Virus record (IMG/VR): IMGVR_UViG_3300020477_000069
Location: 1 to 37,338 of that record
Length of the DNA: 37,338 nt
From: a virus
Strand: one strand, 5' to 3'
This document shows, piece after piece, positions 13,128 through 23,400 of this stretch. The position numbers were made by a program, and so were the translations under genes. Numbering within the stretch: position 1 is the first letter of the stretch; each line of letters starts with the position of its first letter. Under the pieces are notes generated by a model, which saw only the letters and a list, made by a program, of their open reading frames with translations, was not told the DNA's origin and searched no databases.

Positions 13128-13843
13128 CTATCACGGATCTTCTTACTTCAGTTGGCTACCAGGCGCATCGGTCTTCGGGTATAACAGATACTGTATCTGA
13201 TGATTACCTGGATGCTAAACGATGGGTTGAGCGTGCTATCCGGTTCATGCAAACGGTTAATGATTGGACCTGCCATAAAGCAGAGTTTGAGTTGAATACC
13301 ACAGATGCCCCAGTCCTTACGGCGGGAACGTATTTGTATAACATGCGGACCCGATATTCGGATTTCCGCAAGATACAAGGGGATTCTCTTCATTATGGTA
13401 ATGGGACTTTGGCCTGGATTGATGAGATCGAGGAGTTGGATCGGCACCTGGGGCGGAAGTGGCGACTTGTGGATACGGCTAATGGAACGCCTTCAGTGGT
13501 CACTCGGATGGGCAACAATTTGGTGATAGGTAAGAAGCCTTCGACGGAATTCCTTACAACGAATCCTAAGATTTACGGGTATTATTACAAGACTGAAGAT
13601 CTCTCAAATGTATCGATAGATCTTTTGTTCGATGAAGATTTTTATGAGCCATTGGTTGATGTGGCAATGATATTCGCTCTGCAGCAGCAGGATGATGCAG
13701 AGTTTCGGACGCAGTTAAATTACTGGACCAGGCAGCGATTGCCTGAAGTTCGGGGGTATGATCCATCTCCACATTCGGATGAGCCGATTAGCACAGTAGA
13801 TTGGGCTCCTCATGTTGAAGGAACACAGGGATCCATTTATTGA
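13124..13843 (+). CDS. Head-tail adaptor-like protein
   Basis: A 239-aa protein starting in the ATGA overlap. The N-terminus (residues 1-45) is helical: TDLL then a DAKRWVERAIRFMQTVNDW helix. A β-rich middle follows (GTYLYNMRTRYSDFRKIQGD, then a short TANGTPSVVTRMGNNLVIGK hairpin), and the last third is helical (FYEPLVDVAMIFALQQQDD). This layout and the position between coat and β-propeller tail protein fit the P22 gp4/adaptor type that docks under the portal. The helix that would insert into the portal groove cannot be confirmed by eye. Confidence 0.6.
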   Translation: MTITDLLTSVGYQAHRSSGITDTVSDDYLDAKRWVERAIRFMQTVNDWTCHKAEFELNTTDAPVLTAGTYLYNMRTRYSDFRKIQGDSLHYGNGTLAWIDEIEELDRHLGRKWRLVDTANGTPSVVTRMGNNLVIGKKPSTEFLTTNPKIYGYYYKTEDLSNVSIDLLFDEDFYEPLVDVAMIFALQQQDDAEFRTQLNYWTRQRLPEVRGYDPSPHSDEPISTVDWAPHVEGTQGSIY

Positions 13844-13854
13844 AAGAAGGAAAG

Positions 13855-13995
13855 ATGCCAGTTGTAAAAGGGAAGCATTTTGCATATACAGCAGCAGGGA
13901 AAAAAGCGGCTTCTAATTATGCAAAGAAGACAAAAGCAAAGCCTACTGGAATGCAAAGTAAGGCTCGGGGAAGCTCTAAGAAGAAAGCTAAATAG
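13855..13995 (+). CDS. 46-aa lysine-rich phage protein
   Basis: ATG 13855 with GAAGG just upstream. The product begins PVVKGKHFAYTAAGKKAASN and continues as Lys/Ala/Ser-rich to a KKKAK end. Very small basic proteins with the opening '[KG]K.F.YTA.GK..A' are common between head and tail genes of phages, which supports a real gene despite its size. The net charge is strongly positive, so DNA binding or a packaged basic peptide is possible. No function is known to me. It ends 30 bp before the next start. Confidence 0.75.
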   Translation: MPVVKGKHFAYTAAGKKAASNYAKKTKAKPTGMQSKARGSSKKKAK

Positions 13996-14025
13996 CTCAC
14001 AAAGCCTGCCGGGGATTGGTGTTTT

Positions 14026-15573
14026 GTGGCCAGGAGACTTAAGGCTTACAGGCTTGATGAATTTCGGGGTGAGAATAATAGGGATGGTTTGACGAATCAG
14101 CGGATCTTTGGTCGGCAAGGCCGAATGATGTCCCTGATGCGGAATTATCATCTTATTGGTTATGGTCGCGCTCTTCGGCGTAGAGGGTATCAGGAGTATG
14201 CTACAAATCTGATTGATGGGGCCAATCCTCTAACAGGCCTCCATATGTATAACTTTGGTAGCACTCAGCGCCTACTGGGTGTAAGTAATGGGAAAGTCGC
14301 CCGATTGGCTGGGGCAGGAACTACCTGGTCTGACATATCGGGAGATGCAGCTATTTCAACAGATAAAAATGATATAGTTAGATGGACTGATTTCCAGACA
14401 GGTGGCCAGAGTTATTCAATAGGTTGCGATGGGCAAAATTATTTATTTATAGTCGGCGCAACTGGGGATGCTTCTAAGATCACGGCCAATAGTGCCCCTA
14501 CATCACCTATAGATGTTTGTGAGTTTAATGGGTATTTGTTCACGCTTAATGCAAATGGCGTGCTTGAATACACAGATTATGGGACTTTGGATTGGAGTAG
14601 TAGTAATAGTATACAATGTTCCCTGAATTCTGATGGTGTTGGATTGTCTTTGCATTCCCGTAATGCTATGCTGGTTTTTTATGACCGCCAGGTCTATCGA
14701 ATCGAGTTGAATACCAGCACTACGGGGAGTGCCGCATTTTTCTCTTATCCTGTGGCCGATGAGGGATGTATTTCACGCAGTTCAATCATTTCAAAAGATG
14801 GGTATACTTATTGGGCTTCTGAACGAGGCTTTTGGCGGTTGGGTAGGTTGGATCGGCAGGCTGAGTTTATTGGTTATCCGGTAGGAAACTATTGGCAAGA
14901 GTTGAGCCAGAATCGTCGGCCTTATATCACGGCTGTAGATCGGCCGCATCCCTGGACAGAAGTATGTTGGTTGGTTTCTCATGGCTCTAATGATCATAAT
15001 GCTGTGATGGTATGGAATACTTTCATTGGAGGATGGACTATTTTCCCCGTGTCATCGGTAGCCGGGAAGCTTGAATTTAATGTGGGAACAACCTACAAGG
15101 ATACTAATGGCCTTGATCGTACAGTAGTAGGGGCTGACAATGGAGTTTTATACGAGGCGTGGGGTACTAAGGATGTGGACTCGGGTAATACGGATGATGG
15201 GACAACTATCCGCACTGATTTTCAGACGGGTTTTCTCGACTTCGAGTATCCGGGAGTTTCAGAGATGCGGGAGATGTGGCTTGATCTTGAGTTGAATGAT
15301 CAGAAAACATTCGATTTGACAGTAGAAAGTTTAGGTGCTCGTCCGACTCTCCAGAAAAGTTTTGTTGTAGGTACTTCCGCGCATGAATTAGATGTAGGGT
15401 TTATGTTGGATTCTTCCTTTTTAGAAGTCCAGGGTATCTCGAATGGTTTAGTTAAGGCTGAGATAGCCAGTCGTAACTTGCAAATAAAAATTTCAGAGGA
15501 ATCTGAAGGTCCCCCTTATGCTATAACGGCATTGAACATTCCGCATTTAAATACAAGAATGCAATCACATTGA
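14026..15573 (+). CDS. β-propeller tail protein, P22 gp10-like stabilisation/hub candidate
   Basis: A 515-aa protein from GTG 14026 (GGGGAT 11-16 bases upstream). After a basic N-terminus (RRLKAYRLDEFRGENNRDGL) the sequence is a series of β-blades. Repeated pieces are of the type YSIGCDGQNYLFIVG, FNGYLFTLNANGVLEYTDYG, RNAMLVFYDRQVYRIELN and SKDGYTYWASERGFWRLGRL, about 45-60 residues apart. This is the look of phage tail propellers that cap the portal-adaptor complex and hold the packaged DNA. The C-terminal 120 residues look like a separate β-sandwich. Order and length are close to P22 gp10 (about 470 aa). Homology itself is inferred. Confidence 0.6.
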   Translation: MARRLKAYRLDEFRGENNRDGLTNQRIFGRQGRMMSLMRNYHLIGYGRALRRRGYQEYATNLIDGANPLTGLHMYNFGSTQRLLGVSNGKVARLAGAGTTWSDISGDAAISTDKNDIVRWTDFQTGGQSYSIGCDGQNYLFIVGATGDASKITANSAPTSPIDVCEFNGYLFTLNANGVLEYTDYGTLDWSSSNSIQCSLNSDGVGLSLHSRNAMLVFYDRQVYRIELNTSTTGSAAFFSYPVADEGCISRSSIISKDGYTYWASERGFWRLGRLDRQAEFIGYPVGNYWQELSQNRRPYITAVDRPHPWTEVCWLVSHGSNDHNAVMVWNTFIGGWTIFPVSSVAGKLEFNVGTTYKDTNGLDRTVVGADNGVLYEAWGTKDVDSGNTDDGTTIRTDFQTGFLDFEYPGVSEMREMWLDLELNDQKTFDLTVESLGARPTLQKSFVVGTSAHELDVGFMLDSSFLEVQGISNGLVKAEIASRNLQIKISEESEGPPYAITALNIPHLNTRMQSH

Positions 15574-15585
15574 TTTGAGGATATT

Positions 15586-18500
15586 ATGGCTGTTAATATT
15601 GGCGCACCAATAGAAGACCAGGAAGATGAAACTGGGGCAGATGCTCCAGTCCTCGAGACCCCCGATCCCCTGAAGAAGGCGGCGGAGGTTGCAGAGGCAA
15701 ATATTGGTGCGCCTGTAGATCAGGCTGAGCAAGAGCGGATCTTTAAGCATCGGGCTGATCCATACTTTAAAGCCGCTGAGAAGGCGCGTAAGCAGTCCGA
15801 GCGCTATTTCCAGGCTCAGGGCCTACGTTACTCTTCGGCACGCGCTAAGGACATAGGAGAGCAGCAGGCAGAGACTTGGCGCCAGGTGGGCGAGAATGTT
15901 ATGGTGCCCCAGATCGAGCAGCGGCGTGCAGAGGAACGGGCTGATATCGAATTAGGTGCTCGGGTAGGGGATACTTATAGTCGGCGGGAGGAGGCCCGAA
16001 AGACGGCTGATATAGAGCGTGCTACGATGGAGGCGGGGCAGACTGGTTATTATGTCAGTCCTACGACAGGGGAAGAATATAGCACCATTGCCGGCAAGGA
16101 GGCTGAGACTCGGATAAGTATTAGTGGCCGTGAGATGACTTTGAAAGAGCTCGATGCAGCTATGGCAAGAGCTGTTGAGGAGGGTAATCTTACGGGGATT
16201 TATACGGATCCTGAGACTGGGATAGAGTATGATACATTGGAGGCTGTGGGGCAGTATGCTGATATAGGCTTTACCGAGCGTCATACGGTATTAGCAGAGC
16301 TCGGTTTTACGGAAGGGCAGCGGCAATTTAACGAGACTATGGCACAGAGGGCGGGAGAGTTTGGTGCCGAGTTTGGGTTGTCGGAAGCCCAGTTTAAGGA
16401 AGCTATTAGGCAGTATGATTTAGGTAGGGAAGATCAGCTCTTTGAGTTGGATAGGCAGTTTGGGTTGCAAGAAGGGACTTTAGCGCAGGCTGTTGCTGAG
16501 TTTGATCAAGAGATGGCTCAACGGCAGGCGGAGTGGAAGGATCAAATTCAACTTGAGAGGGACCGGTTTGTTGAAGATCAATCTCAATTTGATATAAACT
16601 ATAACCAACGAGTTACTGAATGGGAGGATGGGTTTGGATTAGAAGAGGGACAATTTGAGGAATTTAAAAGGCAATATGATCTAAATCATGAACAACGTAT
16701 ACAGGAATTTTTAGATACTCATCAATTGAGCAGAGATCAGCTTGATCAGCAGATGGATATGTTTGATGAGGAGATGGCAGTCCGCAGGGAAGAGTTGGCT
16801 GAGGCTTCTGCACAACATGCTGGTGAGTTGGGACTATCGACAGATCAATTCAATCAGATGGTGATTCAGTATAATGATGGTAAGATTATTGAAAATCGAG
16901 ATCATTTGGAAAGTATCCGGCGGTTCAATCGGGAGATGGGGCTTAAGGAAACAATGGGCGAGGCTGAGGTATTTCTGAATAGTCGTGAGATGTATCTCAG
17001 AGAGCAGGAGATCCAAAACAATTTTAATTTGAGTAATGCAGAGATGTTAAATGCAATGGCCATGCACAAGGCAGGCATAGAGCTGGAGGATAGGAAGCTG
17101 GCGGACGCATTTAACGAGTTTCAACGAGAGCAAACATATAGGGAAAGTGTTTCGGATAGAGAGTTTTTGGCTCGGCAGGCTGAAGTGCAGTTTAAGGTTC
17201 AACAGTGGGCTGATCAGTATGAGTTGGATGGTAAGAAGTTTCTCCAAACTCAATATGAATTCGGTGAGCTTCAGCAGCGTCAAAAAGATGAACTTACAGA
17301 GAGGGGGCGGCAATTTGATGCTGAATTAGAACAGATAGCCACAGAGTTCATTGTAAATAATATGTTGTCGAGGGACCAATTCCTTCAGTCAGTAAGGGAA
17401 TATAATCAGGGACATGATGTGCGGTTGTCTGAGATAACGGGCAAATATGAAGAAGCTACCTATACATTGGTAGATGATGGATTTGGTAATAAGACTTGGG
17501 AGCGGTCGGTAACGGGGGACGCTGTTGAGACTGAGGAACGTAGGCGTTATGACCAGGAATACTTAGAACAGATAAGACAGTTTAATGAAGAAGTCTTAGT
17601 ACGTAGAGAGCAGCTTACAGATCTTGATACTCAACATGCTAATGAGTTGGCCCAAAGGTCAACAGAGTGGGCAGATCAGCATGGTTTGAGTTTGCAAGAA
17701 TTCCAGGAGGGGCAGGATCAATTTGATGAGACGATATCTGAGCAGTCCGATAGATTTTCTCGGCAAATGGATTTAACGGAAGCAGAATTTGCCGAGCAGC
17801 GCCGCCAATATGATCAACAGTCCACGATGCAAATGTGGGAAATGACGGGACAGGTTGGGGCTGGTGGAGAGATTACTGCGGGAATGATTGGGTTAGATAC
17901 ATCTGCATATCTGGATTCAGAGGGTAATATTACAGATTATCAAGAGCTTTTTCGGGCTGCTGATAGGGTAGCTGATATGTTGCGTCCTTTCCTTGGTGGC
18001 CGAGAGCCAACTGAGGAAGAGATGCAGGCTTTTGCTATGGGAGAGCCTATTTCTGTGGCTACTATGCCAACTCTATCGGCGCAAAAGATGTATCAAGAGG
18101 CAGAGCAATTTGCTACCCAGGCAGGGATGTCTAAAGAAAGGTTCTTGGAAGAGATTCGGCAATTTGATGAACGAGAGGAAACATTGTCGGATCAATTTAC
18201 TCAAGAGATGGGGCTTACCAGTGCTCAGTTTGAAGAAGCAAAGAGGCAGTTTGATATAACTCAAAAGTTTGCAGGTCGTGAGTTGTCTTCCCGGGAGGCT
18301 GAGCAACATAGGCAGGCAACTCGGGCCTTGTGGGAGATGACGGGGCAGGTGGGTGGTCCTGGCAAGATGAGTGCTGCCGATATGGGATTAAATCTTGATG
18401 ATCTTAGGGATGAAGATGGGAATTTAGACTTTGATCGAATGGAAGAGGCTGAAGGACGTATTCGGGATTTATTTGGGCCCATGCTTGATGAGGGAATAAC

Positions 18501-20490
18501 AACCGTTCAAATAAATACTTTATTAGCCGGGGGGACTATTGATGTTTCAGTAACCCCAACTATGGAAGCTCGTCGGGCATCCATGCAGATGCAGCAATTC
18601 CATGATTCCATGGATATGGAGGACAAACAGCTTCAGGCTCAAATTACTCGATGGAATGATGAGAAAACCCAGCGAGAAGATGAGTTGGAAGAAAATATGC
18701 GGCAATTTGACGTAGAGGCTGAGTTGCTCAGGGATCAGTTTACTTTGTCTGAGCGCCAGCAGGATCTACGGGAAGCTGAGTTTCAACGTCAGGCTTCAAG
18801 GGATATTTGGGAGTTGACTGGTCAGGTTGCTGGCAGCGGAGAGATGACTGCTGCTGAGATGGGTATAAGTGTATCTGGGTTACACGATGCAGATGGGAAT
18901 ATAAACTTTGATCGAATGGAAGAGATTCATTCTCAAATAAAGGATCAGTTTGGCGGTTTGGTAGAGGGGGATTTGACTGAGGAACAGATACAAACTTTGA
19001 TAGATGGTGGATCTATCGAGGTTAATGCCATGCCAACTTTGGCCGCTCGGCAGATCAACCAAAGGGCGGATGAGTTTGCGGCCTCTTATGGATTAAGCCG
19101 GGATGAATTTGATGAGCGGGTGCGTCAGTATAATGCAGGAGAGGTGCAGCTGGATGAGGATCAGGCTGAGTCAATCCGTCAGTTTAATGCTCGATTAGTT
19201 TTGGATCAATTTACGGCAATGCACGAGCATCAAAAAGGTAATAGGATGACAGTTATTGCCGAGATGAATGCGGCAATGGACAGGGCTATAGCCCAGGGGC
19301 AGATAACCGGGGAGTTTGTGGATCCGGTCTCGGGTATAGCGTATGATACAATGCAAGCTCAGATACATGAATTGGACAAGCGCGTACAACGGGCTGCTAT
19401 GTTGGGAATTTGGGAAGAAAGTGATGTTGTAATTGATATCAATAGCTTGATAGATGCTGATGATCCTGAGTGGGAGGGGATAATAACTGCTCTTTTCCCT
19501 GATGGTGTTCCCGCAAATCCGGGTGCAGGAGAAGATGATGGCGTTACGGTTAAGGTAGATGAAGTCGCGGAAGCTCTTGATCCTATAATAGAAAATATTC
19601 AGTTAATTAATAAAGCTGATGATCTTCTCCCTATTTCTATTCCTGATTTATTCAATTGGATTTCTTATGGGGGGGATGCAGCTCAGGGATTTATTCAGAG
19701 ACTAACTTCACCAGGTTATCATAATTTGACCTGGGGGGAGTTGTATGATGCTCTTGGGGAATTGCCGGATGAAGTTCAGACAGCTACACTCACGAATATT
19801 TTTGATGCTTTGGCAGATCAGAATACTGATTCGACTTCAAAAATAAAATGGGGGCCAGGAGATAAATCAGACGATCCATTGAGTGATACGGAAGATGCAT
19901 ATGAAGATTATACCCAGGCGTCAAAGGATACGGAAGATGCATATGAAGATTATACCCAGGCATCAGAGGGTGCAGAAGACATAGAAGATACAGAAGATGC
20001 ATATGAAGATTATACCCAGGCATCAGAGGATACAGAAGATGCATATGAAGATTATACCCAGGCATCAGAGGATACAGAAGATACAGAAGATACAGAAGAT
20101 ACAGAAGATGCATATGAAGATTATACCCAGGCATCAGAGGATACAGAAGATACAGAAGATGCATATGAAGATTATACCCAGGCATCAGAGGATACAGAAG
20201 ATACAGAAGATGCATATGAAGATTATACCCAGGCGTCAGAAGGTGCAGATGAAGAAGTAGATTATTCTGCTCAGGTGGGTACTTATACAAGAAAAGCTGG
20301 TTTGGCACCGACATACCGGGGGGTGGTGGAAGGGATGTTTAATGATGGCTCTTTTGGAGAAGGCGTTGAAAAGCGTAAGGAACATATAATGGGGATGTTC
20401 CGCAGTTGGGGTCTGAGGTTTGGTGACGCGAGAAATCTATATAATGAATTGGTGACATTGGCTCGGGGAGATAATAGAAATGCCATTTGA
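15586..20490 (+). CDS. Giant repeat protein 1 (1634 aa), probable ejected/internal virion protein
   Basis: Starts at ATG 15586 with GAGGAT upstream. Residues 90-750 are Gln/Glu/Phe-rich helical repeats of about 20 residues, with cores such as FGLSEAQFKEAIRQYD and FDEEMAVRREELAE. Three longer units follow, period about 160 aa. Each has W-E-[ML]-T-G-Q-V (about residues 750, 915, 1074), an M[ST]A.[ED]MG segment, an acidic loop with DxDGN or DSEGN, and a PT[ML].AR end. A GR.MTLKELDAAMARA...DPETG element occurs at about 183-223, with a variant at about 1221-1260. The acidic minisatellite (19885-20240) and a basic C-terminus end the protein. No lysozyme motif is seen. Length and position fit internal proteins that pass into the host with DNA. 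The next gene overlaps by 11 bp. Confidence 0.6.
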   Translation: MAVNIGAPIEDQEDETGADAPVLETPDPLKKAAEVAEANIGAPVDQAEQERIFKHRADPYFKAAEKARKQSERYFQAQGLRYSSARAKDIGEQQAETWRQVGENVMVPQIEQRRAEERADIELGARVGDTYSRREEARKTADIERATMEAGQTGYYVSPTTGEEYSTIAGKEAETRISISGREMTLKELDAAMARAVEEGNLTGIYTDPETGIEYDTLEAVGQYADIGFTERHTVLAELGFTEGQRQFNETMAQRAGEFGAEFGLSEAQFKEAIRQYDLGREDQLFELDRQFGLQEGTLAQAVAEFDQEMAQRQAEWKDQIQLERDRFVEDQSQFDINYNQRVTEWEDGFGLEEGQFEEFKRQYDLNHEQRIQEFLDTHQLSRDQLDQQMDMFDEEMAVRREELAEASAQHAGELGLSTDQFNQMVIQYNDGKIIENRDHLESIRRFNREMGLKETMGEAEVFLNSREMYLREQEIQNNFNLSNAEMLNAMAMHKAGIELEDRKLADAFNEFQREQTYRESVSDREFLARQAEVQFKVQQWADQYELDGKKFLQTQYEFGELQQRQKDELTERGRQFDAELEQIATEFIVNNMLSRDQFLQSVREYNQGHDVRLSEITGKYEEATYTLVDDGFGNKTWERSVTGDAVETEERRRYDQEYLEQIRQFNEEVLVRREQLTDLDTQHANELAQRSTEWADQHGLSLQEFQEGQDQFDETISEQSDRFSRQMDLTEAEFAEQRRQYDQQSTMQMWEMTGQVGAGGEITAGMIGLDTSAYLDSEGNITDYQELFRAADRVADMLRPFLGGREPTEEEMQAFAMGEPISVATMPTLSAQKMYQEAEQFATQAGMSKERFLEEIRQFDEREETLSDQFTQEMGLTSAQFEEAKRQFDITQKFAGRELSSREAEQHRQATRALWEMTGQVGGPGKMSAADMGLNLDDLRDEDGNLDFDRMEEAEGRIRDLFGPMLDEGITTVQINTLLAGGTIDVSVTPTMEARRASMQMQQFHDSMDMEDKQLQAQITRWNDEKTQREDELEENMRQFDVEAELLRDQFTLSERQQDLREAEFQRQASRDIWELTGQVAGSGEMTAAEMGISVSGLHDADGNINFDRMEEIHSQIKDQFGGLVEGDLTEEQIQTLIDGGSIEVNAMPTLAARQINQRADEFAASYGLSRDEFDERVRQYNAGEVQLDEDQAESIRQFNARLVLDQFTAMHEHQKGNRMTVIAEMNAAMDRAIAQGQITGEFVDPVSGIAYDTMQAQIHELDKRVQRAAMLGIWEESDVVIDINSLIDADDPEWEGIITALFPDGVPANPGAGEDDGVTVKVDEVAEALDPIIENIQLINKADDLLPISIPDLFNWISYGGDAAQGFIQRLTSPGYHNLTWGELYDALGELPDEVQTATLTNIFDALADQNTDSTSKIKWGPGDKSDDPLSDTEDAYEDYTQASKDTEDAYEDYTQASEGAEDIEDTEDAYEDYTQASEDTEDAYEDYTQASEDTEDTEDTEDTEDAYEDYTQASEDTEDTEDAYEDYTQASEDTEDTEDAYEDYTQASEGADEEVDYSAQVGTYTRKAGLAPTYRGVVEGMFNDGSFGEGVEKRKEHIMGMFRSWGLRFGDARNLYNELVTLARGDNRNAI
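19885..20240 (+). repeat. Coding minisatellite: seven 42-bp units with 9-bp insertions
   Basis: Seven copies encode DTEDAYEDYTQAS[EK]. Extra 9-bp GATACAGAA units (DTE) are inserted between some copies, and one spacer reads GAEDIE. Copies are nearly identical at DNA level, including third positions (most read GATACAGAAGATGCATATGA at their start), so the expansion is recent. All lengths are multiples of three, which keeps the 1634-aa frame open. Confidence 0.92.
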
Positions 20491-23400
20491 ATTGATGGGT
20501 GGTCGTATGACTCAGGTTGGCGGTGGGGCTGCTATTGATAATGATAAATTTAGTCGGGCCCTTGAGAAGATAAAAGAAGCCAGTCTATCGAAGTATGGGT
20601 ATAGAATGTCTGATGAGGAGGCTCGTAAGGTAGCCTCTGGGCAGACATCTAAAGTGAATATCCGTAAAAAAACGATGGATCGGGTAGACCGGGATGTGAG
20701 GAATGAGTTGGCGGTGTCTGGCTTGACTGGGATGTATAGGGGTGCGCCGACTATGAAATCGCAGGAATTAACGGCTCAGTTCACAGGGTATTGGCAAGGT
20801 AAGAGTACGCTTGAGAGGGATTGGAATGTTGCAAGAATCAAATCCCAGGAAGATAAGGATAGGCTGGCCCGAGAAGAAGCTTATGGCATCAATCCGCTTA
20901 CGGGGGCGATGACTTTAAAGCGTCAGGAATTAAACCATAAGGTAAATATTGAAGGCCGGGATATGTCACTTAGGGAGGTTAATGCGGCCTTGGAGAGAGC
21001 AGTAAAGCAGGGGCAGCAGACTGGAGTATATATAGACCCAGAGACTAAGGATACATATGAGACCCTACAGAGTACACTTCAAAAACATATGATAGATAGG
21101 GAGAATGCTGCGGCAGAAGCTGATATTTTTAACAGCTTAGGACTGACGAGGATTAAGGGGTCTATAAGTGCTGCTGACTTTGGTGTAGATGTGACTGAGT
21201 ATTGGGATGCAGATGAGGGTAGAATTACAGATGTGCGTAAACATGCATATGCTGCTGCAACTATTAGGGAGGCGGTTTTTAATATCTTTGGCGAAGATCG
21301 CCTGACCAATGGGCAGATTAATATGCTGACATTTGGCAAAACATTAGATGATATCCTTCTGAAAAATGCTGACTCTTATGAATTCGATAAGAAACTAAAA
21401 TTTGAGCAAGACGTTCAGTTGGGGATGATTGACGGAGTTAGAACCCTAAATGGGATGACGTTTGATTTAGAAAGTGATATGACGGAGTGGAAAAAGGCTG
21501 AGATTAGAGCACGAGCTGCGGGGGACTTTATAGATCCTGTCACAAAAGAACGCTTAGAAACTATCCAAAGCAAACAGCTTCAGATGGCTATGTGGGAAGT
21601 TACCGGGTATCTGGATGATGGGTCTCCAACGGCAGCTATGGCAATCGCTAAAATGGACAGAGACTTGCAAAGGAAAAAGATCTTTGGCTTTGATAAGCAA
21701 GTCAAAAATGAAGAGACAGGTGAGTGGGAATGGGTGCATGTGTATGGCACTAATGAATTACAATTGGTTGCACAAACCAAGGATATAAAGTTTCGGGAGC
21801 GAATGGAGACAGGGTTTTGGTTCGTTGGAGAGGATGGGGCTGACCACTGGTGGGGAGGTACGACTGAGGCTCAGATGAAACTTTCTGAAGCAGAGTGGCA
21901 GCAAGATGAAAAAACTCGGATGGGGCATCATGTGTGGAATGAGCATTTGGGGCGGTTCGATTACATCGTAGGTACCCAGGAGCATGATGGCTGGAAGGAA
22001 AGGTTGAGAGATTCGTATCTACGGGACGGCTTAGAGCAGGCAGATGCACACATGATGGTTCAAATAGAGTTTGAGAGAAAGCAATGGGAGGGGTATACTG
22101 CTTATGTTCGGAACCCGGATGGCAGTGTGAAAATGCACCCACAACATGACCGCCCTATGACTAAGTATGTAGTGGGCAAGCAAGGGTTGGAGAAGCAGCA
22201 TATGGAATTGAAGAAAACTCTAACCCAGATGACTAATGATGCAGAGTCTGCTCGACAGATTGCACTTCAGTTGTATGAGGACAAAAAGCGCAATGGGTAT
22301 TGGGGAACGGATAACCTGGGTAACGAGGTTTGGATTTGGGGAACGCAAGATTGGGAAGAGAGGAAATTAGAGAAGGTCCAGGAAATTGAAGATGCAACAC
22401 GCGCTGGACGTTGGGCGGTTGATCCCCATGGAATGCGGTATTGGGTAGAGGGAACTCAAGGTTTTGATGCCAGGATGCAAAGAGAAAGAAACCAGTTAGT
22501 TAAGGATGGCTGGGAAGAGGAGAGGATTCAGGCAAGAGAGGATTTTGAGCGGAGGCATAATGCGGAGTGGGGTCATTATGTTGCTGATCCCAGAGATCCC
22601 TCCAGAGTTTTATGGGTCGAAGGAACGAAGACAAGGGAATGGCAGCATGAGCTTGATTTTCTTAAAGATACCCAGGAGGGCGCCGAGAGTCTTGAAAGAG
22701 TTCGGTCTTTTCTGCAGCAGCAGGGTGAGGCTAAGAAGTGGAGTTACCAATTATTGGAAAATGGATTTCAAAGATCCCACGATCTTACCCTGTTGCAAAA
22801 AGAGCATATACACAAAACTAATGAAAATATGCTTGATCGTGAAACAGAGGAAGCTATAGCTCAAATAAAAGCAGCCGCTGCGGAGGGTTTATTAGATAAG
22901 GAGCTGACATGGAAGGAAATACAGCTTAAAGCAGAGGAGAAGCGCAATCAAAGGAAGGCCATCAGTGGTATTGTTGGTAATATTATAGACTTCGCACTTA
23001 AGAGGAAGGTGTATGACCTTGTTTGGGGGGAAGAAGGCGGGGAGAGAGGTAAGCTGCCTACATTGAAAGAAGCATTAAGTGTTGATTATTGGTTTGGGAA
23101 GGAAGGGGTAACAGAGGTCGAGGCAAAAGCTATAGTAGCTGGAGCTGAGAAGTCTGTTACCCAGACTTATCCAGATGGCTTGCCGCTGGGTCAAACGCCC
23201 GAGAATGTTACCCCCCCGGGAGAGGGAGGAACGGGAGGAACGTGGAGGCTTGGCGTTGCTCCTACGAAGACTCAAATGCTTGGTGCTGTAATAGCTGGGT
23301 ATGCTGCGTATAAGCAGGGAGGTCCATCGGCTCAGTTAGAAAACGATCTTCCCCCCAGTATGGATTGGGGTATGGACATGGCCGGAATGGCGGCGGCTTT

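Noticed and set aside
19885-20240. CRISPR-like regular repeats
   Set aside because: Units are directly adjacent, without unique spacers, and lie in frame inside a long gene, so this is a coding minisatellite.
19790-20314. A 174-aa open frame on the minus strand opposite the acidic repeats
   Set aside because: It is the mirror of a perfect in-frame repeat; its Leu/Tyr/His/Pro-only composition and lack of a ribosome binding site mark it as a shadow.
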